From positions 44,356,384 to 44,420,383 of the forward strand of contig NC_074719.1 in NCBI RefSeq assembly GCF_947242115.1: a stretch of DNA of 64,000 bases, read 5' to 3'. The translations under genes and the position numbers were made by a program. Source of the stretch: Biomphalaria glabrata. Its lineage: Eukaryota > Mollusca > Gastropoda > Planorbidae. The notes beneath the pieces were generated by a model that ran no database searches, was not told the DNA's origin, and was given only the letters and a program-made list of their open reading frames with translations. Positions 13,101 to 25,400 of the stretch are shown in pieces. Position 1 is the first letter of the stretch. Each line of letters starts with the position of its first letter.

Positions 13101-15902
13101 TTCACACTATTATTCAATGGCATAGACAAGATATGAATCAATAAAAAAAAGTAACCAATTAGTCAATTAATTACTGGTAATTAATTATTTTGTTTGGTAC
13201 CATCAAAGGAACTAATCCTTCAGTTTTCACAGATATGGATAAATTTGTTGGGTTTAATCCCTTCAAATAATTGTTAGTGCTATTTCTTCCTCACGCATTC
13301 TCAGCTCAAGTTGTTACTTTAAACAATTATTGATTGTTTTATTATTTATTTTATTTCATTTTCTGCCCAAGAAGTGAAAGAGAAACAGCACTTCTTGGGC
13401 TAGCGTTTGGGTAACCTGCAGTAACAAAACTATCATCACCCTGGACAGACCAGCAATGTGAGAAACAGTGGAGGTGCACTGTGGGGTTGTTATGACATAA
13501 GGTATCTAAGACAAACAGTCATTCCTGAGGAGTGGAAGACATTCCTGGTATGTTGGGAGAGCAACCACAAAGCAACACAGATTTGTGACCTTGAGACAGA
13601 AGCGATAGAGGCAGCACCAGTGAACTGTGAACAGAGACCAAGACTGACATTTATATCTTTATATTTTTTTTTTGTTCAATCATTCATCCTCTTTTTATAA
13701 ATAAACAAGTCATCTTTTCTGAGTTCCCTCCCTTAAAATGTGCATTATAAAGAAAGAACTGTTTTACATGTTTCGGATCTTCCTTCAGAGTTGAAGATAA
13801 TCTACTTCCAAATCCAAACCTCCTGCAGGACGACCTGGGATGGCAGCAGGCAGGGTATGAACCCGGGACCATCAAACTGACTGAACGACAGTCCAGTGTG
13901 CATTCCACACAACCAGGCATCCATCCTTTTCAATCAATTCTAACTAGATCAACTTACACAGTTGTCCTGTTATCACCAAACAAGTTGTTCTCCATCACCA
14001 CATTTTCATGTAAAATGTTGTAGTTATGTCGACCTTTAAATAGCTTGTACACCTGGGTAAAGAAAGAAAACAACGATGAACTTTTAACATACATAGAAAG
14101 AGAGAGAGAGGGAGGGAATATGATAAGAGAACTTAGCACAATAGTTTTGCTGAGTCTGAAACTCATTTGAGGATTTCACCATCCATGAAATAATGAGATA
14201 TGACTAGAAAGAGGAGAAACGACCCAATGGTTGCAACAAGATAACTAGTGTTGAGTCATCAGTCTGACAAAAAGGCACAATTCTGACAAATGGATTGACC
14301 ATAAGATAAAAAAAGTCAGTAATGAGCATGGTAATAATATCTATTCAAAAACTACTCAAAAGTTGTTGTTTTTTTAAATAATGGCCAAGGAATAAAGCTT
14401 TCTGCTGCCAAACAAAAATGTGCAAGATTGAATCCCACACACTGATTTTTTTAAATTTTGCAATGATTAAGAAGATTCTACAACTCCAAAGCAGTGTTTC
14501 CCAAACTGTGTTCCATGGAACCCTAGTGTTCTGCCAGGCCCGAATAGGTGTTCCACAAACTACAGGAATAATTAAGTAGGCCACCACATGAATTAAACTC
14601 TCTAAACAAAAAAAAAAGCATTGTTCAGCTAAATACTCGGAATGTGCGAAGTGTTCCATTAAGGAAAATGTTTGTGAACCACTGGTCTAAAGGATAGCCG
14701 ACACTTTCTGGGATTTAGGCTAACACCTAGGATAACCACTTTTCACAGAGAGGCTCTCATCCAAATCACAAGAAAGATGACGCTTACTATAAGCTTTCCC
14801 AACAAGATCAACGTCTAATCTTTCGACTCAGGACCAGACACAACAGAATGCGACAATACATGTACCGGAAGCTCAAAATTGGAACCAGTGAAATCTGCCC
14901 ATGTGGAGTATCACCAGAGAATGCCGACCACATCCTCCAAAACTGCTCTCTTTACCAAGAGGCCTGTATAAGACACTAGCCCCAAAACACCCCAATAGAA
15001 AGAAAACTATATGGAGAGCTCCCTAATTTGGAAACCACTGCGCAGTTCATCTCATGTATTGGTCTAGTCATCTGAGCGCTCCAACATAACAATGAGAATG
15101 AAGAAGAAGAAGAACAGAGAGGAAATCTTTACATCATCTACGTATATAGATGTCTAGGTCTAAAAGGAAATGTCTTTAAGATAATTGTTTTGTTGTTTTT
15201 TTTTCTTTGAAATTCAAATAAAATTGTATAAGCATGTTTAAATACTTCTAATACTTGTATTACCAATTCTTCCAAATGCTCCTTGATGTCATGGAGCTGG
15301 GATGGTGAGGGACCATTTTTGGATTGGCCTTGACCTTTGGGCGTATCAGTGCCCCCTCCAGATGAGCAGTAGCAGCAGGAAGGCTCAGTTTGTAGGTCAT
15401 GGCACATGTCAGAATCTGTGTTCACTGGGAAGTTATTGAGCACCACACTTCTCACTCCAAGAGAATCTGTTGGTTTCTTCACTGCCAGGTGGCACTGGTA
15501 GTGTGGCTGAGTTAAAATATCTACCGCTATTTTTTCTCTTGAATGGTAAAGGTCAGAGGATCGGCTCCACTGATGGCTCAGAAGAGAAAACAGGATATCA
15601 TCACTAGTTGGGCCCACTTGTTTCACAGCTCTTGAAAAAAAGTTACTATCGTGAGCCAAAGAATGCTCTGGGTTGTGGAATTGGAACATTTGCACTAGAT
15701 CTTTATAGAAGACTGGTGAAGATTTCCCAGGAAAGCCTGGAGGTAGTAGGTGGCTTTGAAGATCTGATTCACTCTGTGATCGCAAGAGTGCTAACGAGTC
15801 ATTTATTGTGATATTACTATTTGCTTCCACTTGGTTTAACAATGGTTTGCTTTGGTAGATGGAGAGAGAGCTTGAAATTGATGATGTATTTTCTAGACTT
15901 GA
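10121..15902 (-). CDS. DUF2358 (C6orf136-like) protein, proximal unit
   Basis: Six exons: 15902..15246, 14052..13958, 12819..12680, 12060..11985, 11038..10969 and 10207..10121, all with GT-AG borders and phases 0-2-1-2-0 at the joins. They give 374 residues plus stop. The first about 200 residues are Ser/Gln-rich and unlike known domains. The rest follows human C6orf136: KEHLEELVIQVLE, LFKGRHNYNIL..VVMENNLF, the amphipathic strand LELFKLRLQIKAQF, IRIHWRLKGLP, AFSYFHIGKDGRVHKHRIDR and a final MMPDNES...FLNPAKPLVS. The family is of unknown function; the domain is also found in plants. The first exon opens at an acceptor (TTTCTAG) with no good start Met, so an upstream exon is missing from the model. 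Its frame would accept the phase-0 end of the distal unit at 24759. Donor of exon 1 (GAA|GTATTT) is weak; GTAATA 18 bases earlier is an alternative. LINE, SINE and hAT insertions sit in the introns. Confidence 0.82.
10210..10314 (-). repeat. 57-bp tandem duplication at the last intron's 3' end
   Basis: GTGAAATGAGAAAATGG...ATGACA...TTAAGTC occurs at 10210 and again at 10267 with a few changes. It lies directly next to the acceptor of the last coding exon and so duplicates the polypyrimidine/acceptor region. Confidence 0.85.
10600..10742 (+). mobile_element. LINE 3' end with (ATT)n tail
   Basis: Ends GGACAATAAAGATTATTATT, the CR1/L2-style 3' UTR plus trinucleotide tail. Upstream boundary unclear; the ORF remains before it are not recognisable. 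Confidence 0.55.
12193..12405 (+). repeat. SINE-B copy (tRNA-derived)
   Basis: Plus-strand copy from GCTTCTGAACCTGGGGTCCT through GGACACATGACACCCTCATT to the conserved ACATCATCTGCCC. It lies in an intron of the proximal DUF2358 unit. Confidence 0.8.
13008..13345 (+). repeat. Repeat-V copy
   Basis: ACAAAGCTTATATCAACTCA, a CTGT-rich stretch, GTACAGGTTATTT, then a body with CCAATTAGTCAATTAATTAC. Related blocks at 38935, 39618, 46925 and 56035. No coding sense and no terminal repeats seen, so the class is unknown. Confidence 0.75.
13758..13924 (-). repeat. SINE-A copy (tRNA-derived)
   Basis: Nearly full copy: tail ACATGTTTCGGATCTTCCTT on the plus strand, then GAACCCGGGACCATC (reverse B box) and CCAGGCATCC at the head. 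Confidence 0.85.
14492..14684. mobile_element. hAT-type MITE, CAGTGTTTCCCAAAC family
   Basis: Imperfect terminal inverted repeats CAGTGTTTCCCAAACTGTG and CAGTGGTTCACAAACATTTT (right end, reverse strand). Flanks CTCCAAAG and GTCTAAAG match at 6 of 8 positions, as expected for an aged 8-bp hAT target duplication. No coding content. Confidence 0.75.
14694..15118 (+). mobile_element. LINE-Q 3' end (C-terminal Cys/His motif)
   Basis: A plus-strand frame reads LIFRLRTRHNRM, then CPCGVSPENADHILQNC, followed by a stop and a (GAA)n tail. This Arg-rich stretch plus C-x-C...H-x3-C is typical of the end of several animal non-LTR reverse transcriptase proteins. A related piece is at 58785..59545. Confidence 0.75.
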
Positions 15903-16019
15903 CTAGAAAGAAAAAGAACAAAATCAGTACAGTTAAAAGTATTAAAAGCTCTTTTACTTTAAACAAGATTCAAATTAAAATATTATATAAGCATTAGTGT
16001 AAAATGTATCAATATTAAA

Positions 16020-16112
16020 ATAATAATAATAATGATGATCTTTATTATCCATAAAGAATTGTGTACATTTATATAAAGTCGAACATCAGTGCTGATTGTT
16101 AGGAGGTCAGAG
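16020..16112 (-). mobile_element. LINE 3' end with (ATT)n tail
   Basis: The minus strand ends TTTATGGATAATAAAGATCA followed by (ATT)n. Same tail type as 10600..10742. Confidence 0.5.
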
Positions 16113-17459
16113 CTTATCTCATTTTTTAAATGTGTAATTCATCGGACTGGTAAGTAGGAATGTCAATCCCTAAGCCCAGAAGGATGTACTTTAAATTCAA
16201 TATATATATATATATTCATTTTATGTGAAGCAGTTTGAAGTTTCGAATGAAAGTTTTATAATGCAAAATGAAATATGGACTCAGACCTAGATGATGGATA
16301 AGAACAAAACAAGTAGCCTTAAAGAAGTTAACTTTATAAAATTAAATATTGTTCTAATTGTGTTGTCTCTGAATCTGTTTCTCACAAAGACAAAAGGAGA
16401 TGTCTGTAATTTATGCCTACATCTTATGAGTGACTAAAATAAAAGGTTTAACAAACAGTTTAGGTATAGGTTTTGAAAATATTTTAATTTTATTTAGATC
16501 TAGAAGAAAATATGAAGAAACATATACAAGATCTGACAAGGACTCGAACCATGGACCACTGGCTTAGCAACAAGAAAAAATTTAAACAGGGTCTTTGTTT
16601 CTGATCGAAGCCTCTGGCTTCAATTCGTGTCAACTCTGATGGTGATTGTGGAGAGACATGGGCATGTTACCAATGAGTACTGAATGCTGGTCCAACTAAC
16701 TACATTAACTTGTAAGGCTCTTTTTTGGGTGCCTAGATGGTCCTGTTCAGTTCTGTGAAACTGACAGGCAATAACACAAAGCTGAAGATCTGTGGTTCAA
16801 GAACTTGCTGTGCTTGCCTGTTATCTACTTTTTACCAAATTTTCTAATAAAAATTTTATTCTAGTGGTTATAGATCTCTAAGAGATTATATCAAGTCATG
16901 GGTGGCCCAGGAATGTGCCCTGGAGAGGAAACTCTGGTGCTGCTTCTAAATGGCTAAAACACTGTCCTACCAAAGGTTTGGGCAAAGATGTGCAATACCG
17001 GCAACATGTAACATGTAACACTGACGACACAAATGTTCTGCTGCGGATATTTGTAATGCCATATCAACTCTGTACCGCTGTATCAACAACACTGCATCTC
17101 CGCCTCTTCCTGGACTTGCACTTGATTCTCTGTTCTGGACTAACTTTACACCAGACTGGCTGTACCTGAATGGGTCTTGACTCCTGACTTCCTCTCCTAC
17201 TTGCAAAGTTGTGAAACAATGTGAAGTCAAGTGACGCTACACCTTTGCTCTATATGTAGGGCTCACTCAAAACCAATGAAACATTGCTCGACCCTTCTGG
17301 ATGATCACATGACTAAATCTGGCATAGCTAGCCTGAGTACAAGTCACAACAGATCTTTCCTGTAGGTTGCCACTTGTCATTCATCATGGTTGACTGCTTA
17401 TCTGGCACTGTATCACTGACGTGTAATTGTGTCAGCTGAATACACACACACACAATACC
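16113..17459. other. Intergenic/intronic DNA, nothing identified
   Basis: Contains a (TA)n near 16200 and a moderately GC-rich block at about 16890-17230 with open frames on both strands. That block looks like a decayed repeat and I could not assign it. No exon matching the DUF2358 unit was found. Confidence 0.4.
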
Positions 17460-18995
17460 CCTATTTGTATCACCACCAGAGTTATAATAATAATTTATTA
17501 CTATAGTTTATAGTAAGCTAATAGATCTAGGTGATAGATCTATTTTAGTATTAAACTAATTTAATTTAAGTATTATAATTACTAGATTTAGAACTGAGAA
17601 AGTGAAACTAGTACGTACAACTAATCTAGATCCAAGATTATACTAGATCTAATAAAATCTAATTATAATTACAGACTAGAGATCTAGATTTCTAGATCTA
17701 GTAGATCATCTAGAGTCTAAATAATATATTATATAATTATATCTAGAACCAGCAACTCACTAAATAGTAAATAGACTAGTAAATCAGCCTACTGACACAC
17801 AATACACAGTCAATGAACCTACTCCCATTACTGATCAATCTATAGATTAGTATAGAGTAGAGTATAGATTAATAGTGTAGATTATAGATCTCACTGACTA
17901 ATTAGATCTATAATCTAGTTCTAGTGATTACTATTAATTTAATTAATAACATTTTTTTAAACTATTTATCATTATGAATGATAATGATTCATAAATCATA
18001 TATAGATCTATATCTTATATCAGTGATATCATCATTATTTTCATCATAAGCTCTATCATGACTCTTTCTCTGTCACTCTCTAGTAAACTCTAGTTCTCTA
18101 GACTAGTAGATCTAATACTAATAGTAGTATAACTTTAGTATAAGTGTTATAAGACATAAGATGATAAGTAGTGACACTGTGAATGATTCTAGCAGGAGTA
18201 GTCCTCACTCTTCTAGTGACAACATGACAGCTCTAGACTCTATAGACAGACTTAGACTCTAGATCTAGAGTAGATCTATCATGATGATGTGATCTAGATC
18301 TAGTATAAACTCTAGTCTCTACTCTATCATCATGATGATGCCCAATGATGATAATCATCTATGCCAGTCTAATGAGTCAATCATAATGAGTCTAGCCAGC
18401 CAGCAGACTTTTAGACTTTTATTAACTTTTAACTTTATAAAAATTAGATCTAGATCTAATCTCTTACATTTTTGGTCTGATCCCCTTCAACCCGTGTTGA
18501 AAAGCCAATCGATTTAGAAGAAGGAATAAGTCTAAACGTTTGGCTAAGCTTTCTAAATTGATAAGCCATCATGAAGCAAAACAAGTCTTCTTATTTTGTA
18601 GTCGCAGGTTACATTGTTATCTCAGAGAGGACAGAAACGAACCAAATATTATCCGTGGAGATGTTTCGCAAAAAATGTATCTCTTAGTTCACTGCGGTTA
18701 TTCAATTATTTCGGGCACGAAAAAAACCTTTTTTACCTTACCGTCGCTTCTCTATTTAATTTTATTATTATTATTATTTTAATTATTTTTTTTTAAATTC
18801 TAGATCTACTGTCTTGCAGCTTTTTAATATCATTATATACTGTTGCTGTTAAAATATTTTATTAAAATATAGATCTAGACTAGTGGAAAGGTCCTCGTGA
18901 GATACAAACACCTTTTGGCTTTTCGATCACTCAGTCGTGAACTTATTAGTTGCAATTCTCTAGAGTAGTAGTCTAGATCTATCACGCCAGGTATA
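17460..18995. repeat. AT-rich low-complexity region full of CTAGATCTAG words
   Basis: Very frequent overlapping AGATCT, CTAGATCTAG and TCTAGA words, self-complementary at many places, with ATCATGATGATG-type stretches near 18270-18350. No coding sense on either strand. Confidence 0.7.
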
Positions 18996-19014
18996 AAGCT
19001 GTAAATAGGCCTAA

Positions 19015-19560
19015 AATAATAATAATAATAATAAGGCTTGTCTTCGAGTCCGAAGATGAGTGAGGAATGCAGTATTTCCCGTGGCTGCGCAGCCCCATCG
19101 GTGACCTACATATTTTGCCACAACCATGGCAAGCATAACCATTGTCCGCAGGTGGTCGATTTAGATTTTCTTTTCGCCGTCTGCGTCTGTCCTCGGCAGC
19201 GGATTTTCTTTTGGTTTCAAATATGTATCCCGCGGCCTTTGAGAGTGACCTCCAGGCAAGCATAACCATTGTCCGCAGGTGGTCGATTTAGATTTTCTTT
19301 TCGCCGTCTGCGTCTGTCCTCGGCAGCGGATTTTCTTTTGGTTTCAAATATGTATAGGTGGTCGATTTAGATTTTCTTTTCGCCGTCTGCGTCTGTCCTC
19401 GGCAGCGGATTTTCTTTTGGTTTCAAATATGTATAGGTGGTCGATTTAGATTTTCTTTTCGCCGTCTGCGTCTGTCCTCGGCAGCGGATTTTCTTTTGGT
19501 TTCAAATATGTATCCCGCGGCCTTTGAGAGTGACCTCCAGGCCTACAATACCGATGGGAA
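19015..19560 (-). mobile_element. LINE-Z 3' end with zinc-finger C-terminus and internal tandem duplications
   Basis: Minus strand reads KRKSAAEDRRRRRKENLNRP and then CHGCGKICRSPMGLRSH-GKYC, a stop and (ATT)n. The unit GGTGGTCGATTTAGATTTTC recurs at 19151, 19278, 19357 and 19436, so a 79-bp piece is repeated (one spacing is 127). Related ends at 36530 and 42600. Confidence 0.75.
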
Positions 19561-19759
19561 TACCGCAATGAATTTAAAACTTAATTGATAGGCCTACACA
19601 GATGTCATACTGCAGAAAGAACTAATGGAAATGATCGCAGGGAAGAAATTGTATTGAAATATTGTCTTCATCAAAGAAAAATAAATTTACCTGCTCCGTT
19701 TTTCACCTAGTCCAATAAATTTATTATCTTCTTATCGCATCTTATATAGGCCTAGGCCT

Positions 19760-20371
19760 ATTACAGACGTTACTTCAAAAAAAAGAAGATAATTTTATGT
19801 TTCAATCTAGTCATGCATGTTAATCAATGGCAAACTCTGCTAAGTCGTTGGTTTTCATGACTGATTCAGACAAACCATGCCATTCTCTAATGGCACCAGG
19901 GAAGAAGGAGCACTTGTACGAGTTTTGTTCTAGCGTATGGAATAAAAAATGCGCCTCTATCTTAGTGTCTTTTATAAGTAACTTATACTGTCAATAGCTG
20001 ACGTGTACAGCACTAATCTTATAATGTACAGACGTTTCTTCAAAAGAGAAGATATAAGCATACGTTCTACGTATATAACCACATGTTAATCAAGACATGC
20101 AGTATGGCTGCCAGCACTCTGGACTTTGTTCTGTGGTCTTGATGTCATCCACTTGTTGTCTTATCTTATATAATACAGACGTTACTTCAAAAAAGAAGAT
20201 GATTACGTCCTACGCGTCATGCGTTTAGTCATGCATATTAACCAATGACTTAAATTCTGCCAAGTCACTGGTTTTCCTGGCTAGCTCAGGCAACCCATTC
20301 CATGCTCTAATAGCACTAGGGAAGAAGGAGTATTTGTACAAATTTGTCCTAGCATATGGGACGAGGAATGT
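19760..20371 (-). mobile_element. LINE-J fragments, three partial 3' ends in a row
   Basis: Three copies of the jockey-like 3' end (each with GACGTTACTTCAAAA or GACGTTTCTTCAAAA on the plus strand) at about 19765-19980, 20025-20100 and 20160-20371. The last runs into the minisatellite at 20377. Confidence 0.75.
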
Positions 20372-20376
20372 GGGAA

Positions 20377-20720
20377 GTTTGGGCTAGGATGTCATGTAAT
20401 TATCTTCAGAATCTGAGAGGTTTGGGCTAGGTTGTCATGCAATTATCTTCAGAATCTGAGAGGTTTGGGCTAGGTTGTCATGCAATTATCTTCAGAATCT
20501 GAGAGGTTTGGGCTAGGTTGTCATGTAATTATCTTCAGAATCTGAGAAGTTTGGGCTAGGTTGTCATGTAATTATCTTCAGAATCTGAGAAGTTTGGGCT
20601 AGGATGTCATGTAATTATCTTCAGAATCTGAGAGGTTTGGGCTAGGATGTCATGTATTTATCTTCAGAATCTGAGAGGTTTGGGCTAGGTTGTCATGCAA
20701 TTATCTTCAGAATCTGAAGG
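20377..20720 (+). repeat. Minisatellite, 8 x 43 bp
   Basis: Unit GTTTGGGCTAGG, a TGTCATG core and ATTATCTTCAGAATCTGAGA. Starts at 20377, 20420, 20463, 20506, 20549, 20592, 20635 and 20678, exactly 43 apart, with few substitutions. Confidence 0.95.
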
Positions 20721-20734
20721 TAAATCCAAAACAT

Positions 20735-20820
20735 GTAAATCAACCATACAGGTTAATTAGAGACTTAAACTCTGCTACGACATTATTGGTTTTCTTGGCT
20801 GATTGAGGCAACCATTGACT
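20735..20820 (-). mobile_element. LINE-J 3' fragment
   Basis: AACTCTGCTACGACATTATT...TTCTTGGCTGATTGAGGCAA matches the region before the stop codon in the 30020..31140 copy. Confidence 0.6.
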
Positions 20821-22000
20821 ATAAGAAAGAAAAGAAATTTGTAAACATTTTTCCTAACATAGAAATAAAAAAATTACATTTTCTTTGTTTTTTGGTTATT
20901 TTATTAAGCGTGTTTTTATATTTTGTTAGTTATGGTTCAGTGTTTTATGTGTCTGTTACAAATTGTGTAAACATTATTTTTTCCACTCCCAGTATGAGAA
21001 TATTTGTATTTTTTTAAGCTTTAAGATCAAAATTTGATGTACTGGTACATAAGACAAAAACTTATTTTCCCTACAGAGTCAGAAAAGAAAGTGTTTTCTA
21101 ACTGAATCATTAATTTAAAAAAAAATGCAACAAAGAAATTAAAGAGTGGCATTAGATTACATTTTATTTGTTGATACAGGTATGCAAATGTAGGCTACCT
21201 AGATTTAATACATAGCTTTCGTAAATAATGTAATTCATACTATCTTTAGTCATGCATGTAGGATAAGTCAATGAATAACATTGTAAAGTGCAAAATAACT
21301 ATTTAAAAAATGGAAGACTGTGTATTTTTACCAATAGATTCATAAAGTTTGTTTTATTATACAATTTTTTTACATTAGAATATCACAGTAGCTCACAATT
21401 AGTAGTGAATCATAATTTGTCTTTAACAAGAATGACATGGTACCAGAAAAGTTAGTTTATTGTGGCTATACCAATCAATAATTATACTTCACAAGCTTGA
21501 GGGGAATCATAAGAATGCTTCACAAAATCATTTTTCCCTCTAATTAACTGGGATTGTTTAATGAAATGAAAGAGAAAATGGACATATAAATATTTTTAAA
21601 GAAATGAAATTAATTGTACGGTTACAATTATCAATTTCCTAATTAAGACTACATGCAGACAACTTTAATTCTGATAATCCCTCAAATAATGACAAATTTT
21701 AACATCGCAGTCATATTGCATCATGAGAAATAAAAAGGCAGTCAGATTATCAAAGCTGGGGTCATCCACGTAGCATCCAAAGAGATCAGTTGATTACAAC
21801 ACTTTCAAAGCAATGTTAGCCAGCAGTCATTATGAAGAATGGCTCAACCAATGGGCATCATGAACAAACTGGACAGTATCTATGTACATCCCAGCAAAGA
21901 TTACAATCTAGACACACATCTTTAAATTTTTATCTAAACATCATAAGCCCCATGCACCTACCCCACTGCAGACATAATTTTAAAAGTTTTCACTCATACC
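20821..22000. other. AT-rich DNA, nothing identified
   Basis: No exon, tandem repeat or known repeat end recognised. Confidence 0.4.
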
Positions 22001-22002
22001 CT

Positions 22003-22149
22003 CTGCCTAGTCATGCGGTGTACAGGCTGGACAGTCGTTCAGACTTATCGATGGTCTTGTGTTCAAACCCTGCCCGCTCCTATCCCCATTGTCACATGGG
22101 AGGTTTGGACTTGGAAGTAAACTATCTTCAACTCTGTAGGAACATGTAA
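22003..22149 (+). repeat. SINE-A copy (tRNA-derived)
   Basis: Head CTGCCTAGTCATGCGGTGTA, B box TGTTCAAACCC, tail TTCAACTCTGTAGGAACATG. Confidence 0.8.
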
Positions 22150-22452
22150 TTCAACTCAGACAGACAATAATACCACATGAACCCAGCATAATCTATGTAT
22201 GGAAGTTTGGAACATCCCTAAGAAACAAAGCTTACTACTTTTACATGACACAGACGGATAAAGAGCTTACAGCTCACATAAAAAAAAAAAAGTTGGCTAG
22301 ATGAAGAAGAATACTGAATGAAGGCAGAATGATAGTTAAACTTGGATTATCCACTCATCCATCCATTTAATGGCTCATTTCACACAACAATAAAAGTTTA
22401 CATTTTTAACATTCACAAAAATGAAAATACTTTACAGAAAATCAGAACAGTT

Positions 22453-25400
22453 CTATGTTACATCCAAATACTTGCTTGATCCTGATGTCTTGAGGACTGC
22501 ATACTCCAATCTTCTCTGTGTTACCTTATCTAAAAAAAATATAATATTTTATTGAACAATGAAATAATTTAGTAAATTTTGCAGTAAAGACGTAAAGTAA
22601 GTAAGTAAAAGTATCCCTTTCAGACCTTGTGATCTATAGGGCAGATGATGTAAAGGCCATAATTTTTTGTGGCCCATGACTAAACACAATGACTAACTAC
22701 CTTTACTTTTCCCAAACTAATGTCAAGTGCCCATTAGAGCTGGGTGGACTTAAGAGGCACCCTTAGGATCCAGAATATGGTATCTAAACAAAACAAGACA
22801 ACTGAAATCTTGGCCAATTTAATTTCAAGGAATTGCATTTCCAAATTGGTTTTAATGATAGCTCAACATACAATATACATTTTCCTGCAGTATATGACAA
22901 ACTTACAGGTGTGTGCATAATGTTTGACCTTAGTGACCTGCAGGAGGGGCCATTCATGAGAGACCTACTTGCTGTTGTGTTGTAGTTGATAGCATGGTTA
23001 GTTAAGAGTAGCTTGTTGTTTACATTTGAAAGATTAATGTGTAGACCTAGAATGCATATAAAGACTAGTTAGTTTATTACTTAAGCTAGTAAGCTGTAAG
23101 CTTGCTGTGTAGTGAGTGGGAGAAAGCATGAACAAAATGTACAAGATATCCCATATATACACAATCCCCTTTAATTCACACTAATTTATAGATAGTGTTT
23201 TGTCATAAGATCAGCATAGAAGTTTGTGGTCCAACATGGTCAGCTTTTACAGAACTTTCTTATCATCAAGAAACATTTAAGAAGGGAAAAGAGGAGTCAT
23301 TTCTAAGTTTAAAAAAAAATTCTTAGAAACAATAATCTTTAAGTTAGGATTGACCTGTTTCTACGGCCAACAGCTAAACTCTTTCTCTCCTAATCAACGA
23401 CACCGATCTTGATTTGACCCAATTTTTTCAACCAAATCCACATGCTTAAAAAGTCAGGGTTTTTTTGTTTCCTCCCTAAATGTCTTTATTGCTTATGTTT
23501 TAATTTTGAATAGTTTCCCTTTGGAAAACCTACAAAAATGTACTTTTACCAAATATGATGTTTTTAAAGGGGGGGGGGGCAAAAAAAATGCTCTATTTTT
23601 TTTTAATATTAATTTTCCACTTATAAGTGATAGGGAAAAGTGAGCTCAAGACATTTAATTTATAATTTTTGTAAATGTTGTATATAAGTTTTGTGAAAAT
23701 ATGAATAACTATCATAAAAAAATACTTTTAGTTTAATTTGGGTCATAAAATATTGCCTAAATCTAGTCTAGATCTAAAGAGACTTTTATACAGCCAGTAA
23801 GTTTTTATTTTTAAATTCCATTATCCAATATAAAATTTCATTTTGGTTTTGTAATAACTAATTTGTTTTATATAAAAATGACCTTTACATCATCTACCCT
23901 ATAAACCACAAGGTCTGAAAGGGGGAACTTTTCTCCTTTATATAAAAGGCACATTTATTTCTATACCAAATAAAACATTTTCTGATAACCAACAAAAAAG
24001 TCATTAATGTTAAATCATAGCAGGGTAGTGAAATAAATATAAGCGAAATGGATAATTCCATTGGAACAAGGGAAATAATTATGGACAGAAAGAGTTAAAA
24101 AGAGTGTCATATGACCAGCAACAAGTAAGAATTATTGAAGTTATGTTTTTTAGTGGTTGGCTTAAAATCCTAAATAAACATATTAACATATACATAGAAC
24201 TTAGTGCTTAACCATTATGCCTCCATGGATGCCTTACAAAAAAAAAGTCTGCAGATTTTTTTAAAATTTAAAGCACAAAAAATATTTTTAACTCACTTTC
24301 AGCCACGAGTGAAAATTACGTTTAAAGCAATGGGCAAGATGAAATACAGTAAAGGATGACTGCCTGGTCGTGTGGGTTGCGCTCTGGGCTGTCATCTCGG
24401 TGGTCCCTTCGAGATGTTTGGGCTTGGAAGTAATAATTTTTTTTATAATGGAGGAACATCCAAAACATGTAAAACAAGGAACCAACACAGCACAAGTTTG
24501 CCTAATTAATTAGGAATGGAAGGGAACAATGCTCAATTTTACACCAGGAAGACGGGTATGCATGGTTGTTTGTAAAATGTTTTACATGTTTCGGACGTTC
24601 CTTCAGAGTTGAAGATATATTACTTTCTAGCCCAAACCTCCCACAGGACGATGGGGGATGGGAGCAGGCAGGGTTTGAACCCGGGACCATCGATAAGTCC
24701 GAATGACAGTCCAGGTACAACCAGGCAGCCATGCTGTTACTTCACACTGTTCTCTTACCCTCTTTAGTTTATGTTTGCGTACAGTTCCATCACTGCCAAT
24801 GTAAAAGTCTGAGATGCCGTTGATAACTCTAAAAACAAATTTAACTTATTTAACTTGCAATTTTTTTTCTATGAATTAAAAAATAGACATATACATTTTT
24901 AAAAAAGATAGGCTTTTGAGGTACTTGCTAATAATAAGCATAATGATTAATTTTATAATCAAATGTCAACAGAAACATAAGTAAAAAGTACTATAAAAAA
25001 AGAAACTTGAATAACAAAAGAATTTAGCTTTTTTGTACTTATACTGTTATAATTCAATTCTTTATTAAAAGCGCAGTACACAAGAATTGAATAAATCTTA
25101 GAATACGTTATGAATTTTATCAAATGTTCAGTAGGGTTGAGCGAGAAGTTTTGTGTTGAAGTCCTCAAGAAACAGGACATTTTAAGATGATCCACTGTTA
25201 TTAGAACAAATGATAACAATGTGCTTATTGCACTATGGATTTTAAACGTTTGCTTATATTCTCAATTAGATGATATGAGATCTGTCTCATTTTATTGGAA
25301 TAAATATATATAATATGTACTATAATTGCATTATTAAACCTTATTTAAATCTCTAAAGCGCTTAAATTGTTTCTGAAAGTAACACTACAATTTAATGCCT

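Noticed and set aside
13458-13700. Possible exon (80 codons, plus strand)
   Set aside because: Lies in a DUF2358 intron on the opposite strand and looks like a decayed repeat; no family or splice partner found.
18982-19269. C2HC zinc-finger protein gene
   Set aside because: Same motif and (ATT)n tail recur at 36530 and 42600; it is the end of LINE-Z.
21832-22149. 105-codon frame
   Set aside because: Most of it is a SINE-A copy.
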